Of a stretch of 64,000 bases of DNA, positions 35,588-45,178 are shown piece by piece. The DNA comes from Nostoc linckia NIES-25 (lineage in GTDB: Bacteria; Cyanobacteriota; Cyanobacteriia; Cyanobacteriales; Nostocaceae): NCBI RefSeq assembly GCF_002368035.1, contig NZ_AP018222.1:1440848-1504847 (forward strand). The letters are read 5' to 3'. Numbering within the stretch: the stretch's first letter is position 1; every line of letters starts with the position of its first letter. Made by a program: the position numbers and the translations under genes. The notes under the pieces are model-generated. The model saw nothing but the letters and a program-made list of their open reading frames with translations, searched no databases and had not been told where the DNA came from.

Positions 35588-35885
35588 GGGTGTTGCTTGC
35601 TGGACTGAGCGGGCGATAAATGAAAAAATTGTTACTTGTTTGGTTTGAGTTTATGCTGTCTGGCCGAATTTGTTAGCGAGACGATCGAAGGTAATATTTC
35701 TTGGTAAAACAGCATACCCTGTTTCCGGCTGATTGTGTAAATATCGGTGAGGTACTTTAGGCTATCATTTTTAACTTTTTCAGATGTATGTGTATCCGTT
35801 ATCTCTAGGGTGCCCCTAAGTTATAGCCTACATTTTCATGTGATGCATTTAATTAATTCCAATTCTTTCCTAAGAATTCAATATT
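35588..35885. other. Spacer between two minus-strand genes, no gene seen
   Basis: 298 bp, mixed composition. No repeat array, reading frame or RNA is recognised. Confidence 0.5.
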
Positions 35886-36689
35886 TCAGGGAAATTTGAA
35901 TTCCCATTGAGATAATTTGTCTAGTCCAGTTGCGTAGGTAAGATTGTACTGCAAGGGAGTTATACTGATGTAGTTATTACGGACAACATGCACGTCTATG
36001 GGTACATTTTGCGGTAAATTTAACCCCATTGGCGGTTCCACATCTTCAATGACTTCTCCAGTTAACCAGTAGTAAGTTTTTCCACGAGGATCGACTCGTT
36101 TATCGAATACATCTATGTAACGCCGCACTCCTTGACGGGTGAGAGTCACTCCAGCAATTTCTTCCCACTCAACAGCAGGAATATTGACATTAAGCAACAT
36201 CAAATCTGGTAGTGGTTTTTGAGCTAACTGGTCTAAGAGAATTTTGGCAAACTTAGCAGCAGGTTGAAAGTTTTTTGAGGTATGGCTGGTAAGGCTCATG
36301 GCGACACTGGGAATGCCTTCAATTAAACCTTCCATTGCCGCAGAAACAGTGCCAGAATATAAAATTTCAGTTCCCAAATTGGCGCCTTGATTGATGCCAG
36401 AGAGAACGAAATCCGGGGGAGTATCTAGCAAAGCCCATAGCGCCAATTTCACGCAATCTGATGGCGTACCATCGCAAGCCCAAGCTTTTACAGCCGGATC
36501 GAAAAATGACTCCACAATTTCGGCGCGAATTGGCTGGTGCATAGTTAATCCATGTCCAGTTGCCGATCGCTCTCGGTCTGGGCAAACTACTGTCACATCA
36601 TGCCCTGCTTGTGCTAAATAGTTAGCTAGGGTACGAATACCCATAGCAGAAATACCATCATCGTTGCTAATTAATAATTTCATAGGCAT
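35886..36689 (-). CDS. surE: 5'/3'-nucleotidase SurE
   Basis: 267 residues. The N-terminal metal site is ISNDDGISAMG. Other conserved pieces are CPDRERSATGHGLT, DGTPSDCVKLAL, and SGINQGANLGTEILYSGTV. The enzyme dephosphorylates nucleoside monophosphates and is a stationary-phase survival protein. Either the ATG at 36689 or the one at 36683 could be used. The latter gives the family-typical MKLLISNDDG start. The leader is immediately preceded by heptamer repeats. Confidence 0.95.
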   Translation of the reverse strand: MPMKLLISNDDGISAMGIRTLANYLAQAGHDVTVVCPDRERSATGHGLTMHQPIRAEIVESFFDPAVKAWACDGTPSDCVKLALWALLDTPPDFVLSGINQGANLGTEILYSGTVSAAMEGLIEGIPSVAMSLTSHTSKNFQPAAKFAKILLDQLAQKPLPDLMLLNVNIPAVEWEEIAGVTLTRQGVRRYIDVFDKRVDPRGKTYYWLTGEVIEDVEPPMGLNLPQNVPIDVHVVRNNYISITPLQYNLTYATGLDKLSQWEFKFP

Positions 36690-37063
36690 TTGTCATTGGT
36701 CATTGGTCATTGGTCATTGGTCACTAGTCATTAGTCATTAGTCATTTGTCATTGGTCATTAGTCATTTGTCAATGACAGTCGTCACAAGTATCAAGCAAA
36801 AGAAACATTTATCCATCCAATGTTCTTGAACTAATAGACAGAGGTTTAGTTTGTTTGGTTGAGCTAATGCATGGGTATAACTTTATTTATCGAGCAGTTC
36901 ACAGCTTTTGACTATAGACTAATGACTAATGACCCTTCGGGTTCGCCAGTTGCTCATGGGAAGCCAGTGCGTTGGGCGGCTCTGCCGACTTGAAGCAACT
37001 GGCGTGGAAACCTCCAAGATCGCACTGGCTCACCAATGACCAATGACTGATGACTAATAACTA
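36690..37063. repeat. Repeat-dense spacer between surE and pheS
   Basis: TCATTGG/TCATTAG/TCATTTG heptamers fill 36694-36775 and recur inverted (AATGACTAATGACC, CAATGACCAATGACT) at 36915-36935 and 37030-37063. Between them is a composite element with CCAGTTGCTC, GGCGGCTCTGCC and GCAACTGGCG arms (about 36946-37030) that can fold into a long hairpin. No gene is seen. Confidence 0.8.
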
Positions 37064-38056
37064 ATGACTAGCAATTTAGAAGCTCAACTTTTAGCACTGC
37101 GGCACCAAGGAGAACAAGCAATCGCCGCCGCTGATACCCTAGAACGTCTAGAAGAACTCAGAGTTAGCTATCTGGGCAAGAAAGGGGAACTGGGGGCGCT
37201 GTTGCGGAGTATGGGGCAGCTGAGTGCAGAGGAACGACCGAAAATTGGGGCGATCGCCAATACAGTTAAAGAGTCCCTGCAAACTAGTCTAGACCAACAA
37301 CGTGCCGCCTTGGAAGCCGCGCAAATTCGTTCCCAGCTAGAGGCTGAAACTCTCGATGTCAGTATGCCGGGAATTTACCGCCCCCAAGGTCGGATTCATC
37401 CCCTGAATGGCATTATTGACCGGGCGTTGGATATCTTTGTCGGTATGGGCTACACTGTGGCTCAAGGCCCAGAGATGGAAACAGATTACTACAACTTCGA
37501 GGCGCTTAATACCCCGCCCGACCATCCAGCGCGCGATATGCAGGATACTTTTTACCTGCCAGACGGCAATCTGCTGCGGACTCACACTTCCTCAGTGCAA
37601 ATTCGCTACATGGAAAGAGAGGAACCACCAATTCGGGTTGTAGCTCCAGGGCGAGTTTATCGGCGAGATAATGTAGATGCCACTCACTCAGCAGTTTTCC
37701 ATCAAATAGAACTTTTAGCCATTGACGAAGGATTAACTTTTACTGACCTCAAAGGCACAATTAAAATATTTTTACAATCAATATTTGGCGATTTACCTAT
37801 TCGCTTCCGCGCCAGTTATTTCCCGTTTACCGAACCTTCTGCTGAAGTCGATTTGCAGTGGAATGGTCGCTGGCTGGAAGTAATGGGCTGCGGTATGGTC
37901 GATCCAAATGTACTTAAATCCGTGGGCTATGACCCAGAAATTTACACTGGATTTGCTGCGGGTTTTGGTGTAGAACGCTTTGCAATGGTATTACATCAAA
38001 TCGATGATATTCGTCGTTTGTATGCCAGCGATTTGCGATTTTTGCAACAATTTTAA
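37064..38056 (+). CDS. pheS: Phenylalanine-tRNA ligase alpha subunit
   Basis: 330 residues, full length. The N-terminal coiled coil (EAQLLALRHQGEQAIAAAD) binds tRNA. The class II catalytic core has motif 2 near VYRRDNVDATHSAVFHQIE and motif 3 in AAGFGVERFAMVLHQID. FTEPSAEVDL and GCGMVDPNVL are signature pieces. It acts with PheT to charge tRNA-Phe. pheT is not adjacent, as is common in cyanobacteria. Its start directly follows a repeat block. Confidence 0.98.
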   Translation: MTSNLEAQLLALRHQGEQAIAAADTLERLEELRVSYLGKKGELGALLRSMGQLSAEERPKIGAIANTVKESLQTSLDQQRAALEAAQIRSQLEAETLDVSMPGIYRPQGRIHPLNGIIDRALDIFVGMGYTVAQGPEMETDYYNFEALNTPPDHPARDMQDTFYLPDGNLLRTHTSSVQIRYMEREEPPIRVVAPGRVYRRDNVDATHSAVFHQIELLAIDEGLTFTDLKGTIKIFLQSIFGDLPIRFRASYFPFTEPSAEVDLQWNGRWLEVMGCGMVDPNVLKSVGYDPEIYTGFAAGFGVERFAMVLHQIDDIRRLYASDLRFLQQF

Positions 38057-38224
38057 GTAAGTGATCGCTTTAAATAATCAAGCGTTTACTAAATATTGTG
38101 CAAAATTCAATTGGATGAAAATATAACCACAGATAAATACCCATGAATTATCTGTGGTTTTAAATAATATATCGGCATTGATGAATTTGGTAAACTATCA
38201 TTACGAAACTTCTGTTAACGTGAT

Positions 38225-38812
38225 ATGACCGCGATCGCTGGCAAATATCTAACGCTTGAGGAATATTTGAAGTATGACGATGGTACGGATAACCAGTATG
38301 AATTGGTAGCAGGTAAGTTAGTTGCAATGCCACCTGAAAGCCCCAAAAATGTCCAGATATCTCTATTTTTACTGGTAAATTTCCTCAAGTTTGTTCCCAT
38401 TAATTGGTTGAGTAATAAAGTTGAAATTGTTGTTGCTGGTTCTCGTGCAACAACTCGCGTTCCTGACTTAGTTGTCCTGACGGATGAACTTGCAAGAGTC
38501 TTAGAAGGCGCAACGCGATCTACAATCACTTTAGATATGCCACCCCCAGCACTAGTTGTCGAAGTAGTTTCTCCAGGCAAAGCTAGCGAAGACCGGGACT
38601 ATCGCTACAAACGTTCCGAGTATGCGGCAAGGGGAATTGCTGAATATTGGATTGTCGATCCACAAAGGAACATAATTACTGTATTAATCTTAGTTGATGG
38701 GCTTTATGAAGAAACCAGATTTGCAGGAAATACAGCCATAGTTTCTACCATCTTCCCCGAATTACAGTTAACCTCAGAGCAAGTACTTAATGCTGGAGAA
38801 AGTAATATTTAA
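38225..38812 (+). CDS. Uma2-family putative restriction endonuclease
   Basis: 195 residues with the Uma2 (DUF820) PD-(D/E)XK-like core: TRVPDLVVLTDE, then PPALVVEVVSPGKASEDRDYR, then YKRSEYAARGIAEYWIVDP. The Asp and Glu positions match the predicted catalytic acids of the fold. Cyanobacterial genomes carry many copies, and their biological role is unknown. A 168-bp AT-rich gap separates it from pheS. Confidence 0.88.
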   Translation: MTAIAGKYLTLEEYLKYDDGTDNQYELVAGKLVAMPPESPKNVQISLFLLVNFLKFVPINWLSNKVEIVVAGSRATTRVPDLVVLTDELARVLEGATRSTITLDMPPPALVVEVVSPGKASEDRDYRYKRSEYAARGIAEYWIVDPQRNIITVLILVDGLYEETRFAGNTAIVSTIFPELQLTSEQVLNAGESNI

Positions 38813-38946
38813 AAGGCAGATAGAGGAAGAGATTTGAGAGGTGCGTATCGCTATCAAAACTTTCATCATCTCGAACAGTTAGACGACCAGTATTCAAGAG
38901 TAAAATGTAGTCAATAATTACTAGCCAAAATTCATGCCATTCGCCG

Positions 38947-39276
38947 ATGGCCTTTTTACCGCAGGATGCAATAATCGCAGAAGAAAAACTAACCAAGTAT
39001 CTGCTTGTGCCGTTGCCAAAAGACGATAAATCTAAATTTCTGGCTATGGCTGGGTACAGACTAGACAATTGGCAACAACTGGAACGGGATCTACGCACTC
39101 AAGTTTTAACGCAACCTGCCGAGGCGATCGAAACAACTCGCTATGGACAAAAATATGCCATTCGTGCGTGTCTGCGAGGGATTAATGGCGTTGAACTCAA
39201 TATTTTAACTATTTGGATGGTTGTCAACGATATAACCAAATTTGTCACCCTAGTGCCAGATCGAGGAGCCAACTAA
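38947..39276 (+). CDS. DUF6883-like small protein
   Basis: 109 residues (MAFLPQDAIIAEEKLTKYLL, then KFLAMAGYRLDNWQQLERDL, then GIIGVEL-like GINGVELNILTIWMV). The pattern of a short N-terminal helix, then 'W..L...L..Q', then a beta hairpin matches DUF6883, often found as the first gene of a two-gene cassette. Its TAA overlaps the ATG of the next gene (TAATG), so the pair is translationally coupled. It could be a toxin-antitoxin-like pair, but this is not established. Confidence 0.7.
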   Translation: MAFLPQDAIIAEEKLTKYLLVPLPKDDKSKFLAMAGYRLDNWQQLERDLRTQVLTQPAEAIETTRYGQKYAIRACLRGINGVELNILTIWMVVNDITKFVTLVPDRGAN

Positions 39277-39599
39277 TGAAGGTACAACACCCGCTATTTT
39301 CCCAAGTTGCCTTAACGCAGGATTTACCAGAATACAACCTAAAACGAGGGGATGTTGCAACAATTGTCGAACATTACCCCATGCCTGAAGGGGAAGAGGA
39401 CGGGTATAGTCTGGAAGGTTTTGATTTGCCCCATGTGACAATCGAAGTATCATCATCTCAAATTATCCCCATTGCCCAGTGGCAGCAAGAAGAAATGATT
39501 TTAGCTAAGTTACGGCAGCTATCTGGAGCAAGGCTGTTGCAATTACAAGAGTATCTCGATTTTCTTTTGCAACAGGAAAAATTTGAACATCAGATTTAA
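39276..39599 (+). CDS. DUF4926-like protein paired with the DUF6883 gene
   Basis: 107 residues. The N terminus (VQHPLFSQVALTQDLPEYNL, then KRGDVATIVEHYPMPEGEEDGYSLE compressed) resembles DUF4926: an SH3-like 'L..G..G.IV' barrel seen in partner proteins. The C-terminal helix is MILAKLRQLSGARLLQLQEY. It overlaps the preceding stop codon by one base. The RNA- or protein-binding role is unknown. Confidence 0.7.
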   Translation: MKVQHPLFSQVALTQDLPEYNLKRGDVATIVEHYPMPEGEEDGYSLEGFDLPHVTIEVSSSQIIPIAQWQQEEMILAKLRQLSGARLLQLQEYLDFLLQQEKFEHQI

Positions 39600-39701
39600 C
39601 ATGAGTCTATTTTATAAAATTATTTAACTTTTTTTGATTTGTAATTCAACATTTCAATAAGCTATTTATCGATTGTGCTTTCAGGTTAATGGTGAGACTA
39701 A

Positions 39702-40088
39702 ATGAAGTATGATGCGAGTCAAATTAGGGTGATAAATATCCCTCAATTAGAGCAGCTAGAATATGGAAAGTGCTGCCGAACATACCTTTATCGCTTCACC
39801 AATACATTGCCTGAACAAAACATTATTGACGAAATTGCAAAGAGTTTAGAGAAGAGATTCAAATTTTCAAAGGAAGAATATGAGATTCCTGAAGATATTG
39901 AAATTTGTGCATCTATTCTCATAGAACGTTTGCAAGATGACGAAGCCAGAGTTAGTGTTTTAACAGACCATCCAGAAGAATCTTGCGTTTACATTTTTGG
40001 AACAGGCACTCTACCGCGCAAAATTGAAGAAAGGTTTGGAATTATACAGTCGATTCAGGGGGAACAACGAGAAAATTGGATTTCATAA
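39702..40088 (+). CDS. Hypothetical protein (128 aa)
   Basis: 128 residues without a recognised family. It starts at the ATG at 39702. The sequence is acidic in the middle (ALEKRFKFSKEEYEIPEDIEI region) and has a C-terminal stretch with VYIFGTGTLPRKIEERFGI. It sits alone between the DUF4926 gene and the S9 peptidase. A small accessory protein is all that can be said. Confidence 0.5.
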   Translation: MKYDASQIRVINIPQLEQLEYGKCCRTYLYRFTNTLPEQNIIDEIAKSLEKRFKFSKEEYEIPEDIEICASILIERLQDDEARVSVLTDHPEESCVYIFGTGTLPRKIEERFGIIQSIQGEQRENWIS

Positions 40089-40174
40089 AATTGCGATCGC
40101 AGCCAATTTCACAAAATATAAATGACTATATTCAGGTGGTCGGTGAATTAACACTAACCACCATGTGTGAGGCT

Positions 40175-42064
40175 TTATTTAACTATTCCTGAATGACCTG
40201 GAATATCTGTCAACGGTTCAAATCTGCCACCTAAATATTGAGCGAGAAATTCTTCGGCGATCGCAAAAAAATGCAAGCGATTTTCTGGTCTGGCAAAACC
40301 ATGTCCTTCGTCGGGATAAAGTACATATTGCACTGGTAAACCAGCTTGTTGCATTGCCTTAACAATTTGGTCGCTTTCTGATTGTTTCACCCGCGGATCG
40401 TTTGCACCTTGACCGATAAGTAAAGGTTTTTGAATTTTGTCAGCGAAAAATAAAGGCGATCGCGATTTCAAAAACTCTGCTTCTGTTTCTAAATTACCGA
40501 CGCGGTGATAAAAGCTTGCCTTAAGTGGTTCCCAATAAGGCGGTATAGTTTGGATTAAAGTAATCAAGTTACTGGGGCCGACAATATCCACACCAGCAGT
40601 AAAAACTTCTGGTGTAAAAGTCAATCCCGCCAAGGTTGCATAACCACCATAAGAACCGCCCATAATTGCAATCTTTTGCGGGTCAGAAATACCTTTTTCC
40701 ACTAGCCAATTAACAGCATCAATCAAATCATCGTGCATTTTGCCAGCCCATTCCCGGTTTCCAGCATTCACGAATGCTTTACCGTAACCAGTGGAACCCC
40801 GAAAATTTACTTGCAAAACAGCGTAACCCCGGTTAGCTAGCCATTGCGCTTCCGGATCTAAACCCCAGGTATCCCGCGCCCAAGGGCCGCCGTGAACCAG
40901 CAGTACTGTTGGTAAATTTTGGCTAGGTATTCCCACAGGGGTAGTCAGGTAACCGTGGATAGTCAAACCATCCCGCGCCTCGTAGGAAATCGGTTGCATT
41001 GAAGCTAACTGCAACCCTTCGAGTTTGGGTTGGTTACTAAAGAGGAAAGTGCTAGTTTTTGACTCTCGGTTGTATGCATAGTAATAAACTGGGCCATCGT
41101 CAGTGTTATAAGCCACTAGCCAGTTTTTATCTTCTAAGTCGCGGCTAATTATGGAGAACTCGCCAGAACGTACTTTGGCGATTTCTGCAAAATCAGCGGC
41201 GATACTCTGGTCAATTATCTGCCATTCCTGTTTGTCTTTGTAAAAAGAAACTGCTTCGATAACTCGCGTCACTGGTTGAATTACTACACCCACAAGATCG
41301 TACTGCTCATCTTGGGCAATGACGGTTTCTTGACGAGTGTTTAAGTCAACAGCTAGCAGGCGCTGGGCGTTAGCATCATGATTGGCTTCTATATAAAGTG
41401 TTTTACCATCAGCAGAAAAGCTAAGAGGACTTCCTTCTTCTTCCGGCCCCCAATGACGGAGAATTTCCCATTCTTTATCTGTAGTTTCCCGTAATAACAA
41501 ATCGTAACCACCATCAGGGGTGCTAGCTGTTGCTGCACGTACTTGGAAATCAGCATCAGCTGTCCAGCTAATAATATTACCGGGGTTGTCAGTGTCAAAC
41601 TCCACCGCACCATTTTTTAAGTTAATACGGTAAACGTCGAACTTTTGCGGATTGTTTAAGTTCAAACCTACCAGTACTTGGTCTGGAAATTTAGGGTCTA
41701 TATCTACAAAGCCTACTTTTACGCCTTGAAATGGTGTTAAATCGCGGACAATCTTTGACTCAATATTAACTAAGTAGAGGTGAAAGTTTTCATCACCGTC
41801 TGAGTCCTGCATGTAAATCAACTCATTGCTGTTATAAGTCCAAAAGAAAACGCGAATACCGCGTTTTTTGTCCGCAGTGAGTATTTGGTCGTCTTCTTGT
41901 CCCACAGTTCGCAACCATACTTGCAAGACATTTTCTTCGTTGGGGGCGATATACGCCAAATATTTGCCGTCTGGCGATAGTCTTGGGCTAGTTTTTTCAG
42001 GATTTCCAAAGAGAATTTGACGCGGAATCAGTGGTGGTAGTGAGGTTGCTGTTGCAGATGACAT
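40175..42064 (-). CDS. S9-family peptidase (prolyl-oligopeptidase type)
   Basis: 629 residues. The N-terminal half is a beta-propeller with repeats such as SPDGKYLAYIAP and FSADGKTLYIEAN. The C-terminal alpha/beta-hydrolase domain has the nucleophile Ser in MGGSYGGYATL, Asp in GANDPRVKQSE, and His in DEGHGFARPENR. It is an acylaminoacyl/dipeptidyl-peptidase-like enzyme acting on short peptides in the cytoplasm. It starts at the ATG at 42064, close to the 21-bp repeat array, which lies upstream of it. Confidence 0.93.
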   Translation of the reverse strand: MSSATATSLPPLIPRQILFGNPEKTSPRLSPDGKYLAYIAPNEENVLQVWLRTVGQEDDQILTADKKRGIRVFFWTYNSNELIYMQDSDGDENFHLYLVNIESKIVRDLTPFQGVKVGFVDIDPKFPDQVLVGLNLNNPQKFDVYRINLKNGAVEFDTDNPGNIISWTADADFQVRAATASTPDGGYDLLLRETTDKEWEILRHWGPEEEGSPLSFSADGKTLYIEANHDANAQRLLAVDLNTRQETVIAQDEQYDLVGVVIQPVTRVIEAVSFYKDKQEWQIIDQSIAADFAEIAKVRSGEFSIISRDLEDKNWLVAYNTDDGPVYYYAYNRESKTSTFLFSNQPKLEGLQLASMQPISYEARDGLTIHGYLTTPVGIPSQNLPTVLLVHGGPWARDTWGLDPEAQWLANRGYAVLQVNFRGSTGYGKAFVNAGNREWAGKMHDDLIDAVNWLVEKGISDPQKIAIMGGSYGGYATLAGLTFTPEVFTAGVDIVGPSNLITLIQTIPPYWEPLKASFYHRVGNLETEAEFLKSRSPLFFADKIQKPLLIGQGANDPRVKQSESDQIVKAMQQAGLPVQYVLYPDEGHGFARPENRLHFFAIAEEFLAQYLGGRFEPLTDIPGHSGIVK

Positions 42065-42380
42065 ATTTTTATCCTCTACTTGAGTGAATAATTCGTAATT
42101 AATTTATTCCGGTTTCATGCCTCTAAATAAATTTAGAGAAAAAGACAAATATTTTTCCTAGTTTCGAGGAAACGGCTTTATCAGTGAGGTAGCAATTACG
42201 AATTATGCTAACTACCCCATTGTTACTTGATGGTGAAAATGACAATTCATCCTATTGGATGAACCTAGCTGGGAAATAAAAGAGGTAAACAAAGATGGAA
42301 AAATGATTTGTATCTTTAATTTAGATGAATTGTTTGTAGGGTGGGCATTATAATGTCCAGTCTAGCGTAGTCGTTCGTTC

Positions 42381-42770
42381 GTGAATGAGTATTTGATACT
42401 CGGTGATGAGTATTTGATACTCGGCGACGAGTCTTTGATACTCGTAAATGAGTCTTTGATACTCGCGAACGAGTCTTTGATACTCGCGAACGAGTCTTTG
42501 ATACTCGGCGACGAGTCTTTAATACTCGGCGACGAGTCTTTGATACTCGCGAATGAGTCTTTGATACTCGCGAATGAGTCTTTGATACTCGGCGACGAGT
42601 CTTTAATACTCGGCGACGAGTCTTTGATACTCGCGAACGAGTCTTTGATACTCGCGAACGAGTCTTTAATACTCGCGAACGAGTCTTTGATACTCGCGAA
42701 CGAGTCTTTGATACTCGGCGACGAGTCTTTGATACTCGCGAACGAGTCTTTAATACTCGTGAATAGTAAA
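42381..42770. repeat. Array of 18 palindromic 21-bp repeats
   Basis: Eighteen units, each a 15-nt imperfect palindrome GAGTCTTTGATACTC (the first two are the perfect form GAGTATTTGATACTC) followed by a six-base spacer such as GCGAAC, GGCGAC or GTAAAT. The period is exactly 21 bp, i.e. two helical turns. The array sits in the 897-bp gap between recQ (upstream, same strand) and the S9 peptidase. Open frames on both strands through it are by-products of the 21-bp period. Two more units are at 10375-10411. Confidence 0.95.
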
Positions 42771-42806
42771 TTATGACACTTCTAAATAAAAAAATATTCA
42801 ACTTTT

Positions 42807-42868
42807 CTTGTGGGGTGGGCGTCTCGCCCGCCAATAACAAAGGGCGGACAAGATGTCCACCCCACAAG
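42807..42868. repeat. Dispersed hairpin CTTGTGGGGTGGGC
   Basis: CTTGTGGGGTGGGCGTCT and AGATGTCCACCCCACAAG form a long imperfect hairpin. A related copy is at 55100-55153. It is intergenic and contains no gene. Confidence 0.75.
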
Positions 42869-42960
42869 ATTGGATAATTAATTTGTTAGTAATCGTAATT
42901 AACTTTACAACAGCAACCCTCAACCAAGCGCAGGATAGGGGGTACAGAACAAAGTCTAGG

Positions 42961-44403
42961 CTAGCGACAATTATCGCAATGTCCGCAACGCCAGTTGGCT
43001 GCTTCTTTGCCAAAACCAAACGCATTTAACAAAAACTGCCAACGACACTGCTTGCTTGTAAGATATTGATGTATTTGTTTGGTAGCGTGTAGTTGCGTCG
43101 CTGGTTGATGTTTCGCTTTTTCTTCAATGGTGTAATGAAAAGGGTCAAGCCAGTTTAACTGACCGTTGCTGTGAAGTAAAGCTAAGGCTGTAGCAGCTTC
43201 GGGAAATTGTCGGGTTACTAGGTTCACTTCTCCCTGCTTTGGTAATTTTTTCATAAGTTGCTGCGCTATTTGTTGTTGCGATCGCATTTGTTGTTCAAAA
43301 AACTGCTGTCTTTGCTTATCTTCAGGATCTAACCACCCCGTAGGTTCGCTCACCAGCGTTAACGCTTCGGCTGGTTTCCCGTCTCTTCCGGCGCGGCCGA
43401 TTTCTTGCACATATTCTGAAAGCAGATGTGGCGGCTGAAAATGCACAACCCAGCGAACATTACTTTTGTTAATCCCCATTCCAAACGCACAGGTGCAAAC
43501 CACAAACGGCATTTTCCCACTCAACCAGCTAGCTTCCACTGCACGGCGTTCTGTTGCACCCAATCCTGCATGATAACTCGCTGTAGCATAACCCATATCT
43601 GCTAACCATTGAGCTAAATCTTCACTATCTCGCCGAGTGCGAACGTAAACTAAGCCTGATTGTTGCGGTCTATTTTGAATAAACTTTAATAATTGTTGTT
43701 TCCTACCTCGTGGCGTCCAAGCAATGCGAACGCTGGGATGCAAATTAGAACGGTAAGGATTCAACCGAAAAATCTCTGGTTGCTGTAATTGTAAAACTGT
43801 TTGAATAGTTTTTTGCGCTAAGGGGTCAGCAGTAGCAGTGAAAGCTGCAATGCAGATTTTGGTTCCTGGTGGTTTTGATTTTAGCAACGCAGGACGTACC
43901 GCCCCTAATCTGCGGTAAGCTGGACGAAAAGTATCACCCCACTGCACTAAACAATGGGCTTCATCCAAAATCAAACCATTAATTTGCAATTGCGGTTGAG
44001 ATAATCTTTCCCACACTGGCGCACTCAACAAAGTTTCTGGAGATAAATACAGTAATCTTAGCTGCTGGCGTTCCAAAGCTTGCAGAGTTGCACGGCGTTG
44101 AGATGAAGGTAATTCACTATGTAAAAGTGCTGCCTTTTGGTGGTTTTCTCGTAGTTCCTGTACTTGATTTTCCATCAACGCCACCAAGGGAGAAACTACC
44201 AAAGTTAATCCTGTTTGTAGAAGTGCAGGAAGTTGAAAACAAATTGACTTACCTCCACCTGTGGGCATAATAATTAGTGCATCTTTTTGGGCTAACAAAC
44301 TGCTGACAATCTCTCCCTGTGGCGGACGGAAATCTTCATAACCCCAAATCGTTTTAAAAGTAGCGAGAACTTCTTGCCAAGATTTTGTTGTTGGCTGATT
44401 CAT
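42961..44403 (-). CDS. recQ: RecQ-family ATP-dependent DNA helicase
   Basis: 480 residues from the ATG at 44403 (the GTG at 44418 is less likely). Walker A is in IIMPTGGGKSICFQLPALL, DEAH box in LDEAHCLVQWGDTFRPAYRR, and helicase motifs appear in VRTRRDSEDLAQWL and EIGRAGRDGKPAEALTL. The C terminus ends in a zinc-binding cysteine pattern CRW...CGHCDNC. There is no HRDC domain, so this is the shorter form. It unwinds recombination and replication intermediates. Monocistronic. Confidence 0.93.
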   Translation of the reverse strand: MNQPTTKSWQEVLATFKTIWGYEDFRPPQGEIVSSLLAQKDALIIMPTGGGKSICFQLPALLQTGLTLVVSPLVALMENQVQELRENHQKAALLHSELPSSQRRATLQALERQQLRLLYLSPETLLSAPVWERLSQPQLQINGLILDEAHCLVQWGDTFRPAYRRLGAVRPALLKSKPPGTKICIAAFTATADPLAQKTIQTVLQLQQPEIFRLNPYRSNLHPSVRIAWTPRGRKQQLLKFIQNRPQQSGLVYVRTRRDSEDLAQWLADMGYATASYHAGLGATERRAVEASWLSGKMPFVVCTCAFGMGINKSNVRWVVHFQPPHLLSEYVQEIGRAGRDGKPAEALTLVSEPTGWLDPEDKQRQQFFEQQMRSQQQIAQQLMKKLPKQGEVNLVTRQFPEAATALALLHSNGQLNWLDPFHYTIEEKAKHQPATQLHATKQIHQYLTSKQCRWQFLLNAFGFGKEAANWRCGHCDNCR

Positions 44404-44547
44404 AATCAATATATGCACCCATATCTTTGAACACTGAATATAGCTTTTGCTTTGCAGCTAATGGTTCAGTAATTTCATCATCTGAATATTGCAATCCATT
44501 AAGTGCAACAATGAATTATAATTATTTTTTATTTATTAGATACAGAT

Positions 44548-45006
44548 ATGAATGAAGACTTAAAACATAGGTTTTATATAAATACCGATAAGTCTAAATT
44601 AGATATTGAAATGATTCATAATTTTTTACAAACTTCTTATTGGGCTGAAAATATACCGTTAGCGATTGTAGAAAAGTCAATCAAAAATTCTTTATGTTTT
44701 GGATTGTATGAAGGTGAACAACAAGTTGGCTTTGCAAGAGTCATTACTGATTATGCGACTTCTGCGTTATTAAAAGATGTTTTTATTTTGGAACCTTACC
44801 GAGGGCAGGGTTTAGGCAAATGGTTTGTAGAATATATTTTAGAATACCCAGAATTGCAAGATGTTCAAAGGTGGATGTTAGGTACAAGAGATGCTCATGG
44901 ACTTTATCGGCGTTACGGGTTTAAAAATTTGAGTGAGCCGGAAAGAATCATGATGCGTTTAAATCCTAATGTACAAGACGGGAAACTTGTCCAACCCACT
45001 ACCTAG
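44548..45006 (+). CDS. GNAT-family N-acetyltransferase
   Basis: 152 residues. The acetyl-CoA loop is in DVFILEPYRGQGLGKWFVEYIL (Q/RxxGxG/A type). The pattern of beta strands (FGLYEGEQQVGFARVITDY) and the final RRYGFKNLSEPERIM match this superfamily. The substrate is not predictable. It lies upstream of the NB-ARC pair on the same strand but 170 bp away with an AT-rich gap. Confidence 0.88.
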   Translation: MNEDLKHRFYINTDKSKLDIEMIHNFLQTSYWAENIPLAIVEKSIKNSLCFGLYEGEQQVGFARVITDYATSALLKDVFILEPYRGQGLGKWFVEYILEYPELQDVQRWMLGTRDAHGLYRRYGFKNLSEPERIMMRLNPNVQDGKLVQPTT

Positions 45007-45178
45007 CTAACCTAATATCTGATGGATTATTTTAGCTTTGGTACACGGCTAGTAGCTCATTGCATTAGTTATGAGTAATATTAGATTCAATACTCCTTAG
45101 AGCTTAAGGCAACTGTATTGAAACTAAATAAGTAAGCTATACTGAGACAACAAAATATACACCCTAAGATTGAATTTT

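Noticed and set aside
38787..39098. Minus-strand frame upstream of and overlapping the DUF6883 gene
   Set aside because: The opposite strand holds the coupled DUF6883/DUF4926 pair. No family was recognised for the minus frame.
42381..42770. CRISPR array
   Set aside because: The repeat is 15 nt with six-base recurrent spacers and no cas genes nearby; a palindromic tandem repeat explains it.
42316..42867. Open frames on both strands through the 21-bp array (SKTRSRV and NESLILA heptads)
   Set aside because: A 21-bp period without stops opens frames automatically. No start signal or conserved domain supports a protein.
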